Assembly (NCBI GenBank): GCA_964462595.1
Contig: CAYWXM010000024.1
Span: 124,001-188,000, forward strand
DNA: 64,000 bases
Source: SURF-21 sp964462595
GTDB lineage: Bacteria > Actinomycetota > Geothermincolia > Geothermincolales > RBG-13-55-18
Reading direction: 5' to 3'
This document shows, piece after piece, positions 59,446 through 64,000 of the stretch (position 1 is the stretch's first letter; each line of letters begins with the position of its first letter). A program made the translations under genes and the position numbers. The notes beneath the pieces were generated by a model, which made no database searches, was not told the origin of the DNA, and saw nothing but the letters and a program-made list of their open reading frames with translations.

Positions 59446-60801
59446 CTAGCTGCCCGGCCCGCGTGCGCTGTAGTTGAGGAAGCGGGCGAACTGGGCCTGG
59501 AATGTAAGCTTTATCGGACCGATGGGGCCGTTACGGTGCTTGGCGACCTTGACGCTGGCCCTTCCCTTGACGTCGTCATTGTCCTGGTCGCGCATCTCTT
59601 CCCGGTGGATGAAGATGATGAGGTCGGCGTCCTGCTCTATGGCGCCCGATTCCCTCAGGTCGGAGAGGATGGGCTCGCGGTTGTGTTTCTCGGGCTCGCG
59701 CGAGAGCTGGGAGACGGCGATCACCGGAAGGTTGAAATCGCGCCCGATGACCTTGAGGCCGCGGGAGATAGACGCTATCTCCTGCACGCGGTTCTCGTGC
59801 CTGCGGTCAGAAACCATGAGCTGGATGTAGTCTATAATCACCAGCCCGATATCGTGCTGGGCCTTGAGGCGGCGTATCTTTGAGCGCAGCTCCATGATGC
59901 AGATGTCCGCGTTATCGTCGATGAAGATAGAGGCCGAGGTCAAATCGCCGGCCGCTTCCGCGAGGCGCTGCCATGCATCGTCGTCCTTGAAACTGGATTT
60001 CAGCTTCTGGCTGTTCACGCGGGCCCGCGAACACAGTATCCTTTTCGTCAGCTCGGAGGCGCTCATCTCCAGGCTGAAGATGGCCACGGGTATCCTTTCC
60101 TCCACCGCCACGTGATCGGCGATGTTGAGCGCCAGGGAGGTCTTGCCCATGGACGGACGCGCGGCAATTACCACGAGATCGGAGGGCTGTAAACCCATGG
60201 TGAGTTCGTCGAGGTCCGTGAATCCGGTCAGGACTCCCGTTTCCATCGTTCCCTCGGCGATCTTCTCCAGGTCCTCGAAGGTGTTCTCCATGAGTTCCTT
60301 GATGGGTTTAACCGTCTCCCGCCGCTCGCGCTGGCCTACTTTGAAGATGGCGTCCTCGGCCTCGTCGAGGGCTTCCGGCAACTCCTCGGGCGCGCGGTAG
60401 CCGACCGCGGCAACCTGAGACGCGGCCGCGATGAGGCGGCGGTAGGTGGCAAGGCGGGAAACGACCTCGGCGTAGTAACGGGCGTTGGCCGGGGTAGGGA
60501 CCGAAGACATGAGGTTGAGGATGTAGGAGCGGTCCCCCGCCCTCTCCAGGTTTCCCTGCGCGCGCAGCAACTCGCCTATAGTGACCGGGTCAACCGGCTC
60601 GCCCGAGGCGTAGAGGGAGAGTGCCGCGTCGTAGACGATGCCGTGAGATTCCTTGTAGAAGTCCTGGGCGGTGAGTATCTCGGACACGTCAGCGATGGCT
60701 TCCTGCGAAAGAAGCATCGACCCCAGCACCGATTCCTCGGCCTCCAGGCTGTGTGGCGGCAGGTGGTCGTGGCGGTCAAAGGCCTGGATTACGCTGCTCA
60801 T
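59446..60801 (-). CDS. dnaB: Replicative DNA helicase DnaB
   Basis: 451 residues. The N-terminal domain starts HLPPHSLEAEESVLGSMLLS; the RecA-like C-terminal domain has Walker A AARPSMGKTSLALN and LVIIDYIQLM. The hexamer unwinds DNA at the fork. No intein is visible, unlike many actinobacterial DnaB genes. It ends the leftward rpsF-ssb-rpsR-rplI-dnaB operon and starts 56 bases after rplI. Confidence 0.96.
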   Translation of the reverse strand: MSSVIQAFDRHDHLPPHSLEAEESVLGSMLLSQEAIADVSEILTAQDFYKESHGIVYDAALSLYASGEPVDPVTIGELLRAQGNLERAGDRSYILNLMSSVPTPANARYYAEVVSRLATYRRLIAAASQVAAVGYRAPEELPEALDEAEDAIFKVGQRERRETVKPIKELMENTFEDLEKIAEGTMETGVLTGFTDLDELTMGLQPSDLVVIAARPSMGKTSLALNIADHVAVEERIPVAIFSLEMSASELTKRILCSRARVNSQKLKSSFKDDDAWQRLAEAAGDLTSASIFIDDNADICIMELRSKIRRLKAQHDIGLVIIDYIQLMVSDRRHENRVQEIASISRGLKVIGRDFNLPVIAVSQLSREPEKHNREPILSDLRESGAIEQDADLIIFIHREEMRDQDNDDVKGRASVKVAKHRNGPIGPIKLTFQAQFARFLNYSARGPGS

Positions 60802-60857
60802 GCCCCTCTATCTCCTATATGAGCAAGGCGGCTTCGCGCCAAGCCCCGCAAAACACC

Positions 60858-61304
60858 TTATTCCGGCATCACCTTGAGATGGACTATGGCCTCGACTTGG
60901 GGATGCAGTTTTATACGCGCCTCGTGAAACCCCACCGTCTTTATATGCTCGTCCATGTGGATCTTCTTGCGATCCACCACGATGTGCAGCTCTTTCTCCA
61001 GCATGGCCGCCACGTCCCTGGAGGTTATGGTCCCGAAGAGCTTGCCCTCCTCGCCGGTCTTGGCGGTGAACTCGAAAGTATGCCCGGTTATGGCTTGGGC
61101 TGTGTCCTCAGCCCGCTTAAATTCGCGGTCGGCCTTGGCCATTTTCTCCTTGGCGAGCTGGGTGGCTTCCCTTGCCTTACCCTTGGTCGAGCGCAAGGCG
61201 AGGCCTTTGGGTATAAGCAGGTTGTTGGCATAGCCGTCCTTCACCTCGACCGCGTCACCGCGGTTGCCCAAGCCCTCTACGTCTGACACGAGGATAACCT
61301 TCAA
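60858..61304 (-). CDS. rplI: 50S ribosomal protein L9
   Basis: 148 residues: KVILVSDVEGLGNRGD, then VKDGYANNLLIPKGLAL (the N-terminal domain with the conserved loop), a long connecting helix rich in Lys/Glu, and a C-terminal RNA-binding domain (FGTITSRDVAAMLEKE). Translation starts at TTG 61304, seven bases after AAGGAGT. Full length for L9. Confidence 0.96.
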   Translation of the reverse strand: MKVILVSDVEGLGNRGDAVEVKDGYANNLLIPKGLALRSTKGKAREATQLAKEKMAKADREFKRAEDTAQAITGHTFEFTAKTGEEGKLFGTITSRDVAAMLEKELHIVVDRKKIHMDEHIKTVGFHEARIKLHPQVEAIVHLKVMPE

Positions 61305-61388
61305 AGCGAACTCCTTGTCATTCGGGGTCCTTGACTTTACTCAGTATAACAAAACGCAATGCGTTTGTTGCGGCGCCAGGCTGACGGC

Positions 61389-61679
61389 TTACTTGATCTC
61401 CCCCTGGCGAGAAGTGTAGGGAAGAAGGGCCATTTCCCGGGCGCTCTTGATGGCCATGGCCAGCTTGGCTTGATGCTGGGAACAGTTGCCGGTAACGCGG
61501 CGCGGGCGGATTTTGCCCTTCTCCGATATGTACTTCTTCAGCAGGTTGATGTCCTTGTAATCGATGTAATCTATTTTCTCCGAGCAGAAGTAACAGACTT
61601 TCTTGCGGGGCTTGCGGGCATAACCCTCCCGGGTTCTTTTCTCCCTCCCGCCGGGTTTTTTGCCGTGATTCGGACTCAT
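61389..61679 (-). CDS. rpsR: 30S ribosomal protein S18
   Basis: 96 residues. CYFC and the later CSQHQ cysteine suggest a zinc-coordinating (C+) version, with Cys residues usually lost in C- paralogues. The S18 core KIDYIDYKDINLLKKYISEKGKI, RRVTGNC and LAMAIKSARE is clear, with a basic N-terminal extension. TGGAGGAAAG precedes the ATG. It lies between ssb and rplI. Confidence 0.95.
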   Translation of the reverse strand: MSPNHGKKPGGREKRTREGYARKPRKKVCYFCSEKIDYIDYKDINLLKKYISEKGKIRPRRVTGNCSQHQAKLAMAIKSAREMALLPYTSRQGEIK

Positions 61680-61728
61680 CTTTCCTCCAGTAAACGATCG
61701 CGTTCTCCTTATTGGCGCTCTGCCTGCC

Positions 61729-62157
61729 CTAGAAGACCACCTCGTCTTCTATGCGGGCCTCGAGGTCGGTGGATAGGTCGCCGTCCGTGAGATCCACCTC
61801 GACCAGGTCGCTCACGCCGCCCTCCTGCCTGTCGCGGCGTCCCAGGAAGACGACGCGGTCGGCGACGACCTCTACGACGAACCTCTTCTGCCCGTCGTTG
61901 CCCTCCCAGCTCCGGCTCTGCAGCCTGCCGGTAATGGCGACCTGGCGCCCCTTGCTCAAGTACTCGGCGCATTTCTCCGCCTGGTTGCGCCAGACGATGA
62001 TGTTGAAGTAATCGGTCTCTATCTCTCCCTGCTGGTTGGTGAAGTTGCGGTTGACGGCGAGGCGCAGTGTCGCCACCGGCAATCCGCTGGGGGTGTACCT
62101 GAGTTCGGGATCCTTGGTCAGGTTCCCGATCAACACCACATTGTTCAAACCAGCCAT
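61729..62157 (-). CDS. ssb: Single-stranded DNA-binding protein
   Basis: 142 residues: the OB-fold (NNVVLIGNLTKDPELRYTP, FNIIVWRNQAEKCAEYL, GRLQSRSWEGNDGQKRF) occupies nearly the whole length. The usual Gly/Pro/Gln-rich linker is absent, and the C-terminus is EDEVVF instead of the DDDIPF tip that binds partner proteins. It could be a shortened but working SSB. AAAGGGAGG lies before ATG 62157. Confidence 0.94.
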   Translation of the reverse strand: MAGLNNVVLIGNLTKDPELRYTPSGLPVATLRLAVNRNFTNQQGEIETDYFNIIVWRNQAEKCAEYLSKGRQVAITGRLQSRSWEGNDGQKRFVVEVVADRVVFLGRRDRQEGGVSDLVEVDLTDGDLSTDLEARIEDEVVF

Positions 62158-62249
62158 GATACCTCCCTTTCCGCTCCTTCAGACTCACAACCCGATTTTA
62201 TCGCCTGGCAGTGACAACAAGGCCGGGCCAGGGTCCGGAAGCGCAGGGG

Positions 62250-62543
62250 TTACCTCTTATGGTCGATACGAAAGATCTTGAAGCGTATGAACTCGTCGGT
62301 GATGGAGAGGACACGGTCCAGCTCCCTCACGAGTTCCTCACCGCCCTTGAAAGTGAGCAAGACGTAATAACCGTCAGTCTCGTGCTTGATGGGATAGCCC
62401 AACCTCCTCTTTCCCCACACGTCGGTGCCGGTCATCTCGCCACCGTCACGCGCCACCAGCGCGGCGACCCTTTCCTGCAGGGCCTCGTGCTGCTCGGGTT
62501 CCAGGTTGGGCCGTGCGATGTACATGAGCTCGTATTCGCGCAT
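62250..62543 (-). CDS. rpsF: 30S ribosomal protein S6
   Basis: 97 residues from ATG 62543, six bases after GGAGGTG; GTG 62549 would overlap the Shine-Dalgarno. The S6 pattern REYELMYIARPNLEPEQHE, WGKRRLGYPIKHETDGYYVLL and VLSITDEFIRFKIFR is complete. It leads the rpsF-ssb-rpsR-rplI-dnaB operon and is transcribed from the extended -10 promoter at 62614-62622. Confidence 0.95.
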   Translation of the reverse strand: MREYELMYIARPNLEPEQHEALQERVAALVARDGGEMTGTDVWGKRRLGYPIKHETDGYYVLLTFKGGEELVRELDRVLSITDEFIRFKIFRIDHKR

Positions 62544-62613
62544 CTTCACCTCCTTCGGTCTAGCGGCCCCCGGTCCGTGCCGGGAGCAGGAGCAGCGTCG
62601 AGCACAGGAACGA

Positions 62614-62622
62614 ATTATAGCA
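62614..62622 (-). promoter_or_regulatory. Extended -10 promoter of the rpsF operon
   Basis: On the minus strand TGCTATAAT (62622-62614), about 70 bases before the rpsF start. The same extended -10 nonamer occurs before gyrB and upstream of dnaA. No close -35 is needed for this promoter type. Confidence 0.6.
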
Positions 62623-62729
62623 CCCGCCCGCCCGTATAGGCTATAGGGCGCACCTGCCCACGCCTCTCTATGGCGCAGGGCATATATAGGATAGAATGAA
62701 GTTGCCCGATCGGAACAAGGAGGTGCCCC

Positions 62730-63005
62730 GTGCTTTTAACCAATTACATGGAGGAGGTCGTGAACAGGACCCTGGAGGAGATCCTGGCCCACCGCGACGA
62801 TATCTGCAAATGCGAGCGTTGCAAGATGGATATAAAGGCACTGGCGTTGAACCACCTCCCCCCCAAGTACGTGGTGACCGACAAGGGATACATATACACC
62901 AAGATCAACGAGCTGGAGAGCCAGTTCAAGGCGGATATAACCGTTGCGGTCACCAACGCCATAAAGATCATCCGCAAGAACCCCCGCCACAATGAGGGGT
63001 GCTGA
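62730..63005 (+). CDS. ComFB-domain protein
   Basis: 91 residues from GTG 62730 with AGGAGG upstream. The late-competence ComFB pattern is seen: LTNYMEEVVNRTLEEILA, CKCERCKMDIKALALNHLPP and YVVTDKGYIYTKINELE. The two CxC/CxxC cysteine pairs probably bind zinc. In other bacteria ComFB-domain proteins can bind cyclic dinucleotides; whether this one does is unknown. It is divergent from rpsF. Confidence 0.85.
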   Translation: MLLTNYMEEVVNRTLEEILAHRDDICKCERCKMDIKALALNHLPPKYVVTDKGYIYTKINELESQFKADITVAVTNAIKIIRKNPRHNEGC

Positions 63006-63219
63006 CCCCCGGCCGGTTTATCGTATCTGGCGAGCGATCGTCGCCAGGGTTTTTACGCCGGCAGACGGGCGTGGATGAGCCGGGGACGGCACGCTCCCGC
63101 AGCCTTCCGGCGCGCAACTTAACTGGCGGGAAACGAGCCTCGCTCTCACAATGACATGCTTTCAGGAAAATGACCGTGCATGACAGCGTTCAGGCGTGGT
63201 CGCGGGTAAAGGAGAGTGC

Positions 63220-63963
63220 ATGCTGATACGAATGCGTCATCCCCTGGACGTAAGCGTGGCCGAGGCCAGGAGTATCCAGGAGGAAATGGGGAACGAGGTG
63301 CGCGAGGAACCGGGGTTGGACCCGGCGGCGGTCGAGGTGGTCGCGGGTACCGATATCTCTTACCTTCGCGAGAGCAGACTGGCCCTCGGGGCCGTGGTGC
63401 TGATGAGCTATCCCGGCCTCGAGGTGCTCGAGGTGAGCACGTCTGCGCTCGAGGTAGGCTTCCCCTACGTCCCCGGCCTGCTCTCGTTCCGGGAACTCCC
63501 CGCCCTGCTGCCGGCCCTCGAAAAGCTAGGGCGTCCCCCCGACCTCATATTCGTGGACGGCCAGGGCCTGGCGCACCCGCGCTTTTTCGGATTGGCCTCG
63601 CACCTCGGCGTCCTCACCGGTATCCCCACCATCGGCTGCGCCAAATCCCGTCTGGTGGGCGAGGCCGCCGAACCCGGCCCGGAGGTCGGTGACTGGGCAC
63701 CGCTGCTCTACCAGGGGAGGACGGTGGGGGCGGTGCTGCGCACCCGCAAGGGGGTCAAACCCCTCTATATCTCCGTGGGGCACCTCGTTGACCTCCCTAC
63801 TTCGGTGCGCATGGTTCTGAGCTGCCTGCGCGGGGTCAGGCTTCCGGAGCCCCAGAGGAAGGCTCACCAGGCGGCCGACGTGCTGAAGTGGGACGCCAGG
63901 GCGGGCCGCCTTAAAGCAACGCCTTGTCTTGACAAGGGCACGGGCGGGGACGATAATCTATGA
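63220..63963 (+). CDS. nfi: Endonuclease V
   Basis: 247 residues from ATG 63220 (AAAGGAG lies five bases upstream; ATG-like GTG 63196 is alternative). Active-site residues are Asp in VVAGTDISY, Glu in YVPGLLSFRELPAL, Asp in FVDGQGLAHPR and the C-terminal LPEPQRKAHQAADV block. The enzyme cleaves near deoxyinosine in DNA or inosine in RNA. It is slightly longer than E. coli EndoV (223 residues), with an acidic C-terminal tail. Confidence 0.92.
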   Translation: MLIRMRHPLDVSVAEARSIQEEMGNEVREEPGLDPAAVEVVAGTDISYLRESRLALGAVVLMSYPGLEVLEVSTSALEVGFPYVPGLLSFRELPALLPALEKLGRPPDLIFVDGQGLAHPRFFGLASHLGVLTGIPTIGCAKSRLVGEAAEPGPEVGDWAPLLYQGRTVGAVLRTRKGVKPLYISVGHLVDLPTSVRMVLSCLRGVRLPEPQRKAHQAADVLKWDARAGRLKATPCLDKGTGGDDNL

Positions 63964-64000
63964 GCGTCTAAAACATCCAGGAAGAGGATGATATGTTGAG

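Noticed and set aside
63993..64000. ATG at 63993 after GGAAGAGG, perhaps the start of the next gene
   Set aside because: Only eight bases remain in the window, so no product can be supported.

Overview
The window looks like the replication-origin region of a high-GC, probably anaerobic member of a deep branch of Actinomycetota. This rests on gene order: rpmH-rnpA-yidD-yidC-jag-rsmG-parA-parB runs leftward and dnaA-dnaN-recF-DUF721-gyrB-gyrA runs rightward, with rpsF-ssb-rpsR-rplI-dnaB further along. It also rests on the mix of anaerobe-associated genes (2-hydroxyacyl-CoA dehydratase-type proteins with an activase, DUF3842, CooT, a radical SAM protein). The lineage is an inference; no 16S rRNA gene is present.

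Layout. 1-6.4 kb: a leftward chemotaxis operon (cheR, two receptors, cheW, cheY, cheB, cheA cut by the edge). 6.7-9.1 kb: an aminotransferase, ddl and a frameshifted response-regulator remnant. 9.2-15.0 kb: the parB/parA to rpmH block, with three parS sites in a 1-kb AT-rich spacer and a consensus promoter before rpmH. 15.0-25.2 kb: DnaA-box-like sites, an unusual GHKL ATPase fused to a winged helix, dnaA, a probable oriC with a DnaA-trio-like element, dnaN, recF, DUF721, gyrB and gyrA. 25.2-29.3 kb: archease, rtcB, a lipoprotein, tRNA-Ile(GAU) and a YhaM-like exonuclease. 29.3-33.8 kb: a leftward MoxR-DUF58-transglutaminase operon. 34.5-48.1 kb: hydrolase, argS, htrA, mscS, a radical SAM protein, an HD phosphohydrolase, a CoxD/CoxE-like AAA-VWA pair, thioredoxin reductase, thioredoxin, DUF3842 and CooT.

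48.1-59.3 kb holds the most distinctive locus: a TetR gene and a leftward cluster of two atypical acyl-CoA dehydrogenases, three related helical proteins of unknown function, a small membrane protein, two 2-hydroxyacyl-CoA dehydratase/benzoyl-CoA reductase-type subunits and their ATP-dependent activase. Tight spacing, including ATGA overlaps, suggests one functional unit acting on acyl-CoA thioesters by low-potential electron chemistry. 59.4-64.0 kb: dnaB-rplI-rpsR-ssb-rpsF, a ComFB-domain protein and endonuclease V.

Several genes start at codons other than the first possible one (often TTG or GTG); starts were set by Shine-Dalgarno position and are stated entry by entry. Catalytic assignments come from reading motifs by eye.
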